Origin: Aeromonas rivipollensis
Lineage (GTDB): Bacteria; Pseudomonadota; Gammaproteobacteria; Enterobacterales; Aeromonadaceae
Direction of reading: 5' to 3'
Length of the DNA: 64,000 nucleotides
NCBI RefSeq assembly: GCF_037811135.1
Contig: NZ_CP149130.1
Location: 864,501-928,500 of the forward strand
In this document: positions 55,965-64,000 of the stretch, piece after piece
Layout: each line of letters opens with the position of its first letter
Position numbering within the stretch: the stretch's first letter is position 1
Notes under the pieces: model-generated
The model's input: only the letters and a program-made list of their open reading frames with translations
The model's database searches: none
What the model was told of the DNA's origin: nothing
Program-made: the position numbers and the translations under genes

Positions 55965-58331
55965 ATGAAAAAAACACAGTTAGCCAGCCTCATCATGGCC
56001 GCCCTGGCGAGCGGCCCTCTGTTGGCTGCCGTTCAGGCTCCCACCTCCTTGCCCTTCAACACCCAGCCACCGACCAACGATCTGCAAGGATCCCTGGCGG
56101 CGCAGGTTCAATTCGCCCAGAGCCAGATCCTGCCGGCCCATGTCGCAGAAGGGGACCGCCAGCCCAGGTTGACCGCCCTGCGCAAGAGCCTGCTGCTGGT
56201 CAGGCCCTTGCAAACCGAGACCGGCGCGACCATGACGGTGACGGCGCGAGATGGCGCCGGACAGACGCTCGGGACGCTCAGCCTCAACCCCCCCGAGCAG
56301 TTGCCGAAGACGGCCTATTACCTCGATGGCTCACCGGAGGAGGGGGTCGACTTCACGCCGGGGCCGGGCACCAGTGGCCTCATCAACAGCAGCAGCGAGC
56401 TGGCCAAACTGAGCGATCCTGCCGGCGCCTTCCTGCTTGGCAAGTTGCAGCCTCATGCTTTGGTGACCATTCAGACTGCCGACGGACGCTGGGTGCGCGA
56501 TATTCATCTGCCGGGCGGAGCGGAGTTGGAAGGCAAGATGGTGCGGCTGGCCTCCAACGCCGGCTACAACTCGACCCTTTATTACAGTGGCCGCCAGGTG
56601 ACCCTCTCCCGCGGTCAGAGCCTGCAGTTCAAGTTCGTGGGCGGTCAGTGGATCCGTGACGGGGAGCTCGAGAACAACGGTATCCGCTATGCGACCGACG
56701 CCTGGAGCGCCGTGCTGCCGGCGGACTGGATCCGGCCAGGCCTGGCGCTGCAACTCAGCCAGGGCGGGCTCAGCGGCGAGCTGACGGATCTCGCGATCGG
56801 TGCCCCGAGCGAGCTGCTCATCCACACCATAGACCTTGGCATGCTGACCACTCCCCGGGATCAGTTTGCCTTCGCCAGGGATCCCGAAGCTCATCGCGAA
56901 TATTTCCAGACGGTGCCGACCAGCCGGTTGATCGTCAGCCAGTATGCTCCCCTGTCGCTGCCGGAGGTGATGCTGCCAAACGGCACCCTGCTCACCGATT
57001 TCGATCCCGGCCAGGGGGGCTGGCACGAGGGCACCATGCGCCAGCGCATCGGCAAGGAGCTGATCTCCCACGGGATAGACAATGCGAACTACGGCATCAA
57101 CAGCACGGCTGGCGAGGGGGAGAGCAGCCATCCCTATGTGGTGGCCCAGCTGGCGGCCCACAACAGCCGTGGCAAGTACGCCAACGGCATCCAGGTGCAC
57201 GGTGGTTCGGGCGGCGGCGGCATAGTCACGCTCGACGCCTCTCTGGGTAACGAATTCAGCCACGAGGTGGGCCACAACTATGGTCTTGGCCACTATGTCG
57301 GCGGCTTCCAGGGCTCGGTGCACCGCAGCGCCGAGGCGGTCAATTCGAGCTGGGGCTGGGATGGCGACAAGAACCGCTTCATCCCGAACTTTGGCGCCGC
57401 CCGCAGCGGCCAGAGCGCCTGCCTCGACGGCCAGTGCCAGCCGCCTTTCGAGGGACATTCGTTCGGTTTCGATGCCATGGCGGGTGGATCGCCCTTCTCC
57501 GGCTTCAACCGCTTTACCCTCTACACCCCGAACTCGGCCGCCATCATCCAGCGTTTCCTCGAGAGCAAGGCGGTGTTCGACGCCGCTTCCCCGACCGGAT
57601 TCAGCAAATGGGATGCCGCCACCGCCACCATGGTGCCCTACCAGCACAGGGTCGAGCGGCTGGAGCAGATCAGCGCGCCCATCGGCGATCTGAGCGAGGC
57701 GAAGCTGGTGGCTCTGCTGGCGGAGTATGATCTGGTCAAGGTAGCCATGTGGGACGGCAACTGGACGCGCAACATCCAGGCGCCGGCTGCCGGAGCCGGG
57801 AATGCGGGGCGCATCCTGACTGTGGAGCACGGTGCCGGCTACAACAGCACCCTCTTCATCAATGGCCAGCAGATCACCGTCTCCCGCGGTTTCAAGAAGA
57901 GCTATACCTCGGACGGCAGCCGCTGGAACGAAGGGCCTGTGGTGGATACTCGGGTGGCGCGCAAGCCGCAGGCATTCGGGGTGCCGGTGACGACCCTGGT
58001 GGGCTATTACGATCCTCGCGGATTGTTGCCGAGCTACCTCTATCCGGCTCTGCACGGCGCTTACGGCTTCAGCTATGGGGATGACGGCGAGGGGATCGGG
58101 GCAGAGGATTGCCAGCTGCAGGTGGAGACCCGGGAGGGCTTGCTGCACTTCCGGCTGGCCAATCACCGGCTAAATGCCAACCTGATGAACAAGTTCCATG
58201 TCAATGTGCCCACGGCCAGCGAGCCACGGGCCGCCACCGTGATCTGCGCCGCCGGGACCCTGGATCAGAGGCCCGTCTCGGCGCCGGAAGTGGATCTCTC
58301 CTTCACCGTCAACGGGCGGCCGCTCGAGTAA
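55965..58331 (+). CDS. StcE/TagA-like M66 zinc metalloprotease
   Basis: This is a 788-residue secreted protease of the StcE/TagA type, known for cleaving mucin-type glycoproteins and C1-esterase inhibitor. The ATG at 55965 starts a signal peptide (MKKTQLASLIMAALASGPLL, cleavage near AAVQA); ATGs at 55938 and 55950 are in frame and possible. The catalytic motif is HEVGHNYGLGH (H433, E434, H437, H443) followed by GSVHRSAEAVNSSWGWD, closely as in StcE. Two related segments flank the catalytic part (residues about 173-215 and 597-640). A TagA-type domain probably covers the C-terminal half. It has no carbohydrate-binding tail, unlike its upstream neighbours. Confidence 0.92.
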   Translation: MKKTQLASLIMAALASGPLLAAVQAPTSLPFNTQPPTNDLQGSLAAQVQFAQSQILPAHVAEGDRQPRLTALRKSLLLVRPLQTETGATMTVTARDGAGQTLGTLSLNPPEQLPKTAYYLDGSPEEGVDFTPGPGTSGLINSSSELAKLSDPAGAFLLGKLQPHALVTIQTADGRWVRDIHLPGGAELEGKMVRLASNAGYNSTLYYSGRQVTLSRGQSLQFKFVGGQWIRDGELENNGIRYATDAWSAVLPADWIRPGLALQLSQGGLSGELTDLAIGAPSELLIHTIDLGMLTTPRDQFAFARDPEAHREYFQTVPTSRLIVSQYAPLSLPEVMLPNGTLLTDFDPGQGGWHEGTMRQRIGKELISHGIDNANYGINSTAGEGESSHPYVVAQLAAHNSRGKYANGIQVHGGSGGGGIVTLDASLGNEFSHEVGHNYGLGHYVGGFQGSVHRSAEAVNSSWGWDGDKNRFIPNFGAARSGQSACLDGQCQPPFEGHSFGFDAMAGGSPFSGFNRFTLYTPNSAAIIQRFLESKAVFDAASPTGFSKWDAATATMVPYQHRVERLEQISAPIGDLSEAKLVALLAEYDLVKVAMWDGNWTRNIQAPAAGAGNAGRILTVEHGAGYNSTLFINGQQITVSRGFKKSYTSDGSRWNEGPVVDTRVARKPQAFGVPVTTLVGYYDPRGLLPSYLYPALHGAYGFSYGDDGEGIGAEDCQLQVETREGLLHFRLANHRLNANLMNKFHVNVPTASEPRAATVICAAGTLDQRPVSAPEVDLSFTVNGRPLE

Positions 58332-58378
58332 GGGGGTCGCTCCTTCATTACCGGGGGAGAGCAGTGGATACGCCAAAT

Positions 58379-58404
58379 AAAAAAGGCCCGAACGGGCCTT
58401 TTTT
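58379..58404. terminator. bidirectional terminator between StcE-like gene and rlmA
   Basis: AAAAAAGGCCCG, AA, CGGGCCTTTTTT is a 12-bp stem between convergent genes. Confidence 0.92.
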
Positions 58405-58412
58405 CATGGGGT

Positions 58413-59219
58413 TCAGAGCGGCTTCTGCCACAGGCTCAGCAGCAGATCCTGTTCAAGTTCGTCCGGCCCCTGGTGGGTGAAGGCGTGACGCTGTTCACCG
58501 CCGGCACGCCAGCCGAGGCGACTGGTTTCCAGCACATGGGCACGCAGCCCCTGATCCATGGCCATGGAGAACTGGCAGCGTTGCCGCTCGACGGGGACGA
58601 GCCCGGCCAGGGCTGGCCAGCTGAGGGGGTGCTCCATGCTCACCGGGTTGAGGCTGACCCTCAGCTGCCACTGGTGGCGCGGGCCCGGTTGCAGGTGGAG
58701 CAGGTAGCCGCCCGGGGTCAGCTGGCTGACCAGCAGCTCTGTCTTGATCTTGAGGTCGTTGACCAGCAGTACCTGGGCTGAGCCGGCCAGCAGCGGCGCC
58801 TTGGCCGGATCGGCGATGACGAAATGGCCGTCGGGCTGCGCTTTGTTGGCGGCGAAGATGGCGTTCTTGGCGAGATCGAGGCCGCCAAATTGCCAGCCCG
58901 GCAGGCGCTCTGCCAGGGCGCGGCAGTAGTACCCCTCACCACAGCCGAGATGGATCAGCTCGCGCTCGCCGAGTGGAGCCAGCAGGGTCGCCATGGCCTC
59001 CACCAGGGGCAGCTGGTGCCCCTGCTCCAGGAAGCGGCGCTTGGCGCGCAGCAGGGCACGGCTGTCGCTGTCCTTGGGATCCTTCTTGCCCGGGATGAGA
59101 TCCAGATAACCTTCCGGGGCCGGATCGAAATGGTGCTTGTTGTCGCAATAGACCCCGCGGGAGGCTTCATGAAGATGCAGGGGGCTGCGGCACAGGGGAC
59201 ATTGAAGATGCATACACAC
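58413..59219 (-). CDS. rlmA: 23S rRNA (guanine-745-N1)-methyltransferase RlmA
   Basis: RlmA methylates G745 of 23S rRNA. The 268-residue protein has an N-terminal zinc ribbon (CPLCRSPLHL, then YCDNKHHFD), the family segment GYLDLIPGKKDPKDSDS, and a SAM-binding Rossmann domain with HLGCGEGYYCRAL. It lies between the secreted proteases and crp, and is monocistronic. Confidence 0.93.
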   Translation of the reverse strand: MCMHLQCPLCRSPLHLHEASRGVYCDNKHHFDPAPEGYLDLIPGKKDPKDSDSRALLRAKRRFLEQGHQLPLVEAMATLLAPLGERELIHLGCGEGYYCRALAERLPGWQFGGLDLAKNAIFAANKAQPDGHFVIADPAKAPLLAGSAQVLLVNDLKIKTELLVSQLTPGGYLLHLQPGPRHQWQLRVSLNPVSMEHPLSWPALAGLVPVERQRCQFSMAMDQGLRAHVLETSRLGWRAGGEQRHAFTHQGPDELEQDLLLSLWQKPL

Positions 59220-59272
59220 TCGCTTGGTTGAGGCCGGGGAAGGGCGTGCGGGATTATAGGGGAGGAGATCAG

Positions 59273-59297
59273 AAAAGGCTGCCGTGGCAGCCTTTTT
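59273..59297. terminator. terminator after crp
   Basis: AAAAGGCTGCC, GT, GGCAGCCTTTTTT is an 11-bp stem. On the minus strand it follows crp directly. Confidence 0.85.
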
Positions 59298-59335
59298 TAT
59301 CCAACGGCCCTGTGCTGAGCCGTCGGGGAACCCGG

Positions 59336-59974
59336 TCAGCGGGTGCCAAACACCACTATGGTCTTGCCGTGGGCCGAGATGAGCTCCTGCTCTTCCAGCA
59401 TCTTGAGGATGCGGCCGACGGTTTCGCGGGAGCAGCCGACGATCTGGCCTATCTCCTGGCGGGTGATCTTGATCTGCATGCCATCCGGGTGGGTCATGGC
59501 GTCCGGCTGCTTGGCCAGGTTCAGCAGGGTCTGGGCAATCCGGCCGGTCACGTCCAGGAAGGCGAGGTTGCCGACCTTCTGGCTGGTGTGCTGCAGGCGC
59601 TTGGCCATCTGGCCGGAGAGGCGCAACAGGATGTCCGGGTTGACCTGGATCAGCTGGCGGAACTTCTTGTAGGAGATCTCGGCGACTTCACAGGCGCCTT
59701 TGGCACGTACCCAGGCGGAACGCTCCGGATTCTCGTTCTCTTCGAACATCCCCATCTCGCCCAGGAAATCCCCCTGATTCAGGTAGGAGAGGATCATCTC
59801 CTTGCCTTCGTCATCCTTGATCAGGACGGCGACTGTACCCTTGACGATGTAGTAGAGGGTTTCCGCTTTTTCACCGGCGTGAATAAGGGTGCTCTTGGCG
59901 GGATACTTATGAATGTGGCAATGCGACAAGAACCACTCGAGGGTGGGATCGCTTTGCGGTTTGCCAATGATCAT
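59336..59974 (-). CDS. crp: cAMP receptor protein CRP
   Basis: This is the global catabolite regulator, 212 residues. The cyclic-nucleotide-binding domain has the phosphate cassette around [20 protein letters not shown]. The C-terminal winged helix carries the recognition element with [20 protein letters not shown], nearly identical to E. coli. It is divergent from an osmC-type gene, as in E. coli (crp/yhfA). It could act on the CRP-like site at 35278. Confidence 0.97.
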   Translation of the reverse strand: MIIGKPQSDPTLEWFLSHCHIHKYPAKSTLIHAGEKAETLYYIVKGTVAVLIKDDEGKEMILSYLNQGDFLGEMGMFEENENPERSAWVRAKGACEVAEISYKKFRQLIQVNPDILLRLSGQMAKRLQHTSQKVGNLAFLDVTGRIAQTLLNLAKQPDAMTHPDGMQIKITRQEIGQIVGCSRETVGRILKMLEEQELISAHGKTIVVFGTR

Positions 59975-60347
59975 GAGACTTCCTCTGTAGTGTCATTTTT
60001 ATGGACTGTGCGTCCAGGCAAGTTGCCAAGCTTGCCATTCCTTAGTCTTTGGTCGCAGTAGAATAAGAGCCTTTGTCTGTGCTGACAAGGCTTTGGGACT
60101 TTGGTGTCCATCTGTGTGCATCGATCTGCTGCGCCATCTGGGCCATTCTAGGCAAGAAGGGGGGGAGATATGTTGATTTCGATCTATTTCCTTCAGGGTC
60201 TGCTGCGGTTTCGGAACAAGTCGCGGCGCCGGGACTCGGCGGTCATGAAACCGGGAGTGGCGCAACGTGACGGGGCATGTGCCACTCGACCCCTGCTTGA
60301 GGTATGCTATGGGCGTCAGAACCGTCGTCATTGAGAGGAAATGTGAG
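59975..60347. other. divergent regulatory region between crp and the OsmC-family gene
   Basis: About 373 nt with no credible coding frame. TATGCT near 60303 is a possible -10 for the plus-strand gene. In E. coli this interval holds CRP autoregulation sites. I see a TGTGTGCATCGATC near 60112 but no full CRP consensus, so I do not mark one. Confidence 0.4.
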
Positions 60348-60752
60348 ATGAAAGCCAAGGTCAGCTGGGTGGAAGGCATGAAGTTTGTGGGCGAGAGCGA
60401 GTCCGGTCATCAGGTGACGCTGGACGGCGCCAACCCGGGCGAAGGTGCCAGCCCGATGGAGATGATCCTGCTGGCTGTCGGTGGGTGCAGCTCCATCGAC
60501 GTGGTCTCCATTCTGGAGAAGGCGCGCCAGAACGTGACCGCCTGTCATGTGGAGCTGGAAGGGGAGCGCGCAGACTCAGTGCCCCGGGTGTTCGAGAAGA
60601 TCCACCTCAAGTTCGTCGTGACCGGCAAGGGGCTGGCCGAGAAACAGGTTGCCCGCGCGGTCGACTTGTCGATGGAGAAGTATTGTTCGGTTTCCCTGAT
60701 GTTGGAAAAAGCGGTAGAAATTACCCATAGTTATCAAATCGTTGAAGCTTGA
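60348..60752 (+). CDS. OsmC-family protein (YhfA-like)
   Basis: This is a 134-residue member of the OsmC/Ohr fold. The ATG at 60348 gives the E. coli YhfA-like start MKAKVSWVEGMKFVGESESG, with GAGAGGAAA upstream. The motif SPMEMILLAVGGCSSIDVVS contains the conserved cysteine, and a second Cys is in MEKYCSVSLM. OsmC/Ohr proteins reduce organic peroxides, but the YhfA subgroup has no proven activity. Conserved divergence from crp supports orthology. Confidence 0.9.
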   Translation: MKAKVSWVEGMKFVGESESGHQVTLDGANPGEGASPMEMILLAVGGCSSIDVVSILEKARQNVTACHVELEGERADSVPRVFEKIHLKFVVTGKGLAEKQVARAVDLSMEKYCSVSLMLEKAVEITHSYQIVEA

Positions 60753-60800
60753 TAGTTGTAGTTTGTCCCGTCGATAACGCCATGACATAAGGAAAGTGCG

Positions 60801-61100
60801 ATGAAAAAGATAATGATGTTGCTTCCCCTGTTCGGGCTGGCTGCCTGCAGCATGCCGCAGCCCACTCAGTATCAATACAGCCAGTATCAGTGCGGGGAAG
60901 AGTTGTTGGCCATCACCTATGATGCTCAGGCCGACATGGTGCAGTTCCCTTATGCCGGGGTCTATCACAAGCTGGGTCGCATCGAGTCACCCAAAGAGAC
61001 CGCCAGCTATTCCGATGGGGTGACCACCTTCTCCCACCAGGAAAAACAGGCCACCCTGGTCAAAAACGGCGTGACTCTGCTGACCTGCGAACTGAAGTAA
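60801..61100 (+). CDS. MliC-type lipoprotein (possible C-type lysozyme inhibitor)
   Basis: This is a 99-residue lipoprotein. The signal peptide ends in the lipobox LAAC (Cys16), and GGAAAG precedes the ATG. The mature part has the MliC-like beta-barrel pattern: a cysteine in YQCGEELLAITYD pairing with the last Cys in TLLTCELK, and ASYSDGVTTFSHQEKQATL resembling the conserved inhibitory loop of membrane-bound lysozyme inhibitors. Assignment is by this resemblance. Confidence 0.78.
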   Translation: MKKIMMLLPLFGLAACSMPQPTQYQYSQYQCGEELLAITYDAQADMVQFPYAGVYHKLGRIESPKETASYSDGVTTFSHQEKQATLVKNGVTLLTCELK

Positions 61101-61129
61101 TCCTCATGCCGTGCAACGGCGTGTATCCA

Positions 61130-61156
61130 CAACGGCCTGCTTGAAGCAGGCCGTTG
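61130..61156. terminator. terminator between convergent lipoprotein genes
   Basis: CAACGGCCTGCTT, GA, AGCAGGCCGTTG followed by TGTT: a 12-bp stem. Confidence 0.85.
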
Positions 61157-61169
61157 TGTTATGGGGCGC

Positions 61170-61706
61170 TCATTGAGCGGGCAGGGAGTCCAGGAGTTGA
61201 GCGGCGAGCTGCTGACTCAGCTGGCTGCGCTCGTCCTCGGCGATGGGCACGTCGCTGGCGAGCTGGATGGCACTGCTCCAGACGCTTTGCTGGGTGCGCC
61301 TGTCGATCAGCAGTATGGCCAGGGTGCCCTTGCGGGCATCGGCGGCGGCATTCAGCCCAGGGGTCATGCCGATGCGGGAGAATATCTCCCCATCGCTCAT
61401 GTCCTGGCTGCCCGCCACCCCGATGGCGACCCAGACGTCGGCCTCATCGAGGGGCACGCTGCGCCAGCCCTTGCCATCGAGCGCCCGGGTGACGGCCTGC
61501 TGCACCGGCTCCAGCCAGGGCGCGGCGCTGTTGCCTGCGTACTGGAACTGCTCCGCCAGCGCGTAGCGCGGCGTCGCCCCGTAGGCCCAGTTTTCTGCCG
61601 GGCGGACCACCATGGTGCCCGTCTCGACCGTGGGGGCGGCGGGGCCTGTGCTGCAACCGCCCAGCAGGGCTGCCAGTGAGAAAGAGAGAAGTGCACCGCG
61701 CATCAT
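61170..61706 (-). CDS. DUF4136-type lipoprotein
   Basis: This is a 178-residue protein with a lipoprotein signal (LLSFSLAALLGGC; lipid Cys18). The mature region matches the DUF4136 pattern: an early AENWAYGATP, central VPLDEADVWVAIGVA, and a later LAILLIDRRTQQSVWSSAIQ with a Trp-Ser motif, then a helical C-terminus. Function unknown. It starts 12 nt after prkB on the same strand, so the two are probably co-transcribed. Confidence 0.78.
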   Translation of the reverse strand: MMRGALLSFSLAALLGGCSTGPAAPTVETGTMVVRPAENWAYGATPRYALAEQFQYAGNSAAPWLEPVQQAVTRALDGKGWRSVPLDEADVWVAIGVAGSQDMSDGEIFSRIGMTPGLNAAADARKGTLAILLIDRRTQQSVWSSAIQLASDVPIAEDERSQLSQQLAAQLLDSLPAQ

Positions 61707-61718
61707 AAGCTCCTTGGC

Positions 61719-62588
61719 TCAGGTGATCTTGCCGGTTTCTAACAGTTGCTGGATCAGGGGACGCAAGATCAGCTCCATCGCGAAACCCATCTTGCCCCCC
61801 GGCACCACTATGGTGTTCATCCTGGACATGAAGGCCCCGTCTATCATCGACAGCAGGTAGGGGAAGTCCACCTGCTTGATGCCCCGAAACCGGATCACCA
61901 GCATACTCTCGTCCAGGCTGGGTATCACCTTGGCACTGAAGGGGTTGGAGGTGTCCACCGTCGGCACCCGCTGGAAGTTGATGTGGGTGCGGGAGAACTG
62001 CGGGGTGATGAAGTTGATGTAGTCATCCATGGAGCGAACGATGGAGTCGGTCACCGCCTCGCGCGAATGCCCGCGCTCCGAGGTGTCGCGAATGAGCTTC
62101 TGGATCCACTCCAGGTTGACGATGGGCACCACGCCGATGAGAAAGTCCACGTGCCGGGCCACATTGTGTTCGCCGGTCACCACGCCGCCATGCAGCCCTT
62201 CGTAGAACAGCAGGTCCGTCTCCCCCGGCAACGCCTGCCAGGGGGTGAAGGTGCCCGGCATCTGGTTGAAGGGGACTGCCTCGTCGAAGCTGTGCAGGTA
62301 GCGTCTGTACTGGCCGCTGCCGCTCTGGCCGTACTCCTGGAAAAAGGATTCCAGCAGGCCGAAGTCGTTGGCCTCGGGGCCGAAGTAGCTGATATGGCGC
62401 CCCTGCTCGCGCGCCTTGCGGATCGCCACATCCATCTCGGGCCTTGTATAGCGGTGAAAACTGTCCCCCTCGACCACGGCCGCCTTGTATCCGAGCTGGT
62501 GGAACATGGAGCGGAAGGCGTTGGTGGAGGTGGAGGTGCCGGCACCGGACGAACCGGTAACCGCAATGATGGGATGCTTGGCCGACAT
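61719..62588 (-). CDS. prkB: phosphoribulokinase-like protein PrkB
   Basis: This is a 289-residue P-loop kinase of the phosphoribulokinase/uridine-kinase family, orthologous by sequence and place to E. coli PrkB. The P-loop is GSSGAGTSTST (residues 12-22), and VEGDSFHRYTRPEMD and DLLFYEGLHGGV follow. Since no Calvin-cycle gene is visible, the real substrate in such heterotrophs is unknown. It lies in the crp neighbourhood, as in enterics. Confidence 0.92.
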   Translation of the reverse strand: MSAKHPIIAVTGSSGAGTSTSTNAFRSMFHQLGYKAAVVEGDSFHRYTRPEMDVAIRKAREQGRHISYFGPEANDFGLLESFFQEYGQSGSGQYRRYLHSFDEAVPFNQMPGTFTPWQALPGETDLLFYEGLHGGVVTGEHNVARHVDFLIGVVPIVNLEWIQKLIRDTSERGHSREAVTDSIVRSMDDYINFITPQFSRTHINFQRVPTVDTSNPFSAKVIPSLDESMLVIRFRGIKQVDFPYLLSMIDGAFMSRMNTIVVPGGKMGFAMELILRPLIQQLLETGKIT

Positions 62589-62845
62589 AGAATTCTCTCT
62601 TCCTTGGGAGTTCCGTTATAAAGGCAGGTTCAAAGTGCGGTCAAGTGCGCCTTGCCGCGCGGGCGCCATCATGAGCTCCCCATGGCCCCCGGCGGCAGGT
62701 CTCCATCGGCGCCGCGACAGTCGGCGACGGAGGCACAAATAAGCCTGTTTGAAGCACCAGCTTCATCGGACGGACCGCCCATCCCCCCCTGAACCGAACG
62801 CCTTTCGTGCTCGGCGGGCCCTGGCCGGACGTTGTTCAGCTTGTG

Positions 62846-63091
62846 TCATTCTGCCGGAAAGTCGTCGCTCGGCGCATTGCTCAAATGCGTCTTTGGCACG
62901 ACGTTGACACTCTCGTGCAACTCGCTGTAGACGAGCACGGCACTACCTTGTAGTAATTGTTGTCTGACCTCTTCAACCTTGTCGGCCAGGCTGACATCCT
63001 GTTCGCCGTATTCGGTGCCCTCTTGCAGGACGAAATGCTCGAGCAGGTTGTTGAGGGTATCTGGATCCAGTTCTTGCCAGGGGATAATCAT
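62846..63091 (-). CDS. YheU-family protein
   Basis: The product is 81 residues from ATG 63091 ([20 protein letters not shown]), which aligns with the E. coli YheU start; an in-frame ATG at 63109 is less likely. It has [19 protein letters not shown] and [16 protein letters not shown], the family core. Function unknown. The C-terminus extends about ten residues past E. coli YheU. The 257 nt between it and prkB show no gene; E. coli has yheT nearby, which is absent here. Confidence 0.88.
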   Translation of the reverse strand: MIIPWQELDPDTLNNLLEHFVLQEGTEYGEQDVSLADKVEEVRQQLLQGSAVLVYSELHESVNVVPKTHLSNAPSDDFPAE

Positions 63092-63180
63092 GATTTCATC
63101 TTCAGTCATAGCGATGCGGATATTGTCGGTGTCTGACCGGCAAGCGCAAGGAGTTTATCTCGGCCTGGGAGAGGGTTCCC

Positions 63181-64000
63181 ATGGCATCAGCTGAACAGCG
63201 TCGCCCAAGCAGTGAGTTCGATCAGCACCTTCAGGATGCGCGCCAGCGCGCCCTGAGCGCGGGGTTGCGCTGGTTCTGGGCCATCAATCAGCTGGCGATC
63301 CTCTATCTGCTGGCGCGTTTCTATCTCTATCAGGATGCCCGGCCGGTGGCGATCGAGGGGTTGCCCTGGCGCTATGAGTGGCAGATAGGCCTGGTGCTGC
63401 TGGCGAGCGTGCTGCCTCCTCTGGGTTGGCGCTGGTTCTCTCGCCAGGGCAGGCCAGGGTGGCAGCCCTGGCTCTGGTGCTGCGTCCTGCTGTGGGGTCT
63501 GGCCTGGGCGATGACGGCCTATGCCATTGCCACCATAGAACTCAGAGGGGGGTTCAGCCTGGCATTCAACATCGTCAGCCTGTTGCTGCTGACGGCCCTG
63601 ATCGCCTTCTACTGCGAGTGGCGCATCTTCTATGGCCTGAGTGCCCCACCCCTGATCTTCCTGCTGTTCGAGGAGCACTGGGTGATGGTGCCATCCGTCA
63701 CAGTGCACTGGCTGGCGGCCGGGAGCTTGTTGATTGTCCTGGAGACGGGTCGGCGGATGCTCAACGGCTGGTTCGAGCTGGCGGTGTCGCGCGAGTATGA
63801 CAACCTGATGCTGGCACGCAAGATGGATGCGATGGCTAATAAGGATCCCTTGACCGGGCTCGCCAACCGCCGGCACTTCGATCAGGTCTGCAAGCGCGCC
63901 ATCGCACAGGGCACGACGCTGGAGACACCGCTCACCCTGATCCTGCTGGATGTGGATTTCTTCAAGCGATACAACGACCACTACGGCCATCAGGCGGGGG
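63181..64000 (+). CDS. membrane GGDEF protein, probable diguanylate cyclase (3' end missing)
   Basis: The frame is open from ATG 63181 (GGGAGAGGG upstream) to the window end, 273 codons. After a polar N-terminus of about 30 residues come six or so hydrophobic segments (for example WFWAINQLAILYLLARFYLY, WLWCCVLLWGLAWAMTAYAI, FNIVSLLLLTALIAFY). A linker helix then leads into a GGDEF domain with DPLTGLANRRHFD and the metal-site LILLDVDFFKRYND. The GGDEF signature itself lies beyond the window, so catalytic competence cannot be judged. An MASE-like membrane sensor is implied. Confidence 0.88.
   Translation, partial: MASAEQRRPSSEFDQHLQDARQRALSAGLRWFWAINQLAILYLLARFYLYQDARPVAIEGLPWRYEWQIGLVLLASVLPPLGWRWFSRQGRPGWQPWLWCCVLLWGLAWAMTAYAIATIELRGGFSLAFNIVSLLLLTALIAFYCEWRIFYGLSAPPLIFLLFEEHWVMVPSVTVHWLAAGSLLIVLETGRRMLNGWFELAVSREYDNLMLARKMDAMANKDPLTGLANRRHFDQVCKRAIAQGTTLETPLTLILLDVDFFKRYNDHYGHQAG

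Noticed and set aside
59999-60379. 126-codon minus-strand frame in the crp/osmC-type interval
   Set aside because: It is rich in Ser, Arg, Pro and Thr, overlaps the start of the OsmC-family gene and has no ribosome site. This interval is a conserved regulatory region.

Overview
This 64-kb, GC-rich window is a contiguous piece of a gammaproteobacterial chromosome, most likely Aeromonas. The evidence is gene order and protein resemblance: miaA-hfq-hflXKC, ispB/rplU-rpmA-obgE, lptD-surA-pdxA-rsmA-apaGH and crp/osmC-type/prkB/yheU are all in typical gammaproteobacterial arrangement. They are interleaved with a ChiA-type chitinase, a StcE/TagA-type metalloprotease and a hut/hmu heme system of the Aeromonas/Vibrio kind. 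I see no insertion sequence, prophage, CRISPR array, rRNA or tRNA gene. The species call is inference.

Layout. 1-8.3 kb: RNA modification, Hfq and membrane-protease genes, then isoprenoid, ribosomal-protein and ribosome-assembly genes. 8.6-14.8 kb: a nucleoside-recognition membrane protein, an HD-GYP c-di-GMP phosphodiesterase-type receptor, a flavin monooxygenase and an XRE-2TM regulator. 14.9-24.4 kb: the apaH-to-lptD envelope operon, divergent from amgK-murU-djlA (peptidoglycan recycling and a co-chaperone). 24.5-29.4 kb: a purine permease with a PurR-like box, a small unknown gene, ettA and a lytic transglycosylase. 29.7-35.1 kb: a polyprenyl-phosphate sugar cassette (GT2, LAB_N, ArnT/PMT-like) facing a UDP-glucose dehydrogenase/UDP-uronate epimerase pair. 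35.4-44.4 kb: a YitT protein with a CRP-like site, then heme acquisition (hmuTUV, hutXZ, ChaN, TonB receptor) with good Fur boxes. 44.6-49.3 kb: an MFS permease and a CrbS-like hybrid kinase. 49.4-58.3 kb: a secreted-hydrolase island. 58.4-64 kb: rlmA, crp, an osmC-type gene, three small genes, prkB, yheU and a diguanylate cyclase cut by the window end.

The most interesting region is 49.4-58.3 kb. Two c-di-GMP-I (GEMM) riboswitches lie there. The first precedes an intact GH18 chitinase. The second precedes a frameshifted relic of the signal peptide and N-terminus of a second chitinase. The relic is followed by a zinc metalloprotease whose last 300 residues (two Ig/PKD-like and two carbohydrate-binding modules) and terminator closely match those of the chitinase. 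The simplest reading is a tandem duplication of a riboswitch-chitinase unit, in which the catalytic core of the second copy was replaced by a protease, giving a chitin-targeted protease under the old c-di-GMP leader. A StcE/TagA-like mucin protease follows. An HD-GYP protein and a GGDEF protein in the same window could act on the same second messenger.

A smaller relic lies at 30.8-31.0 kb. The LAB_N/PMT overlap junction is duplicated, which suggests a collapsed tandem cassette.
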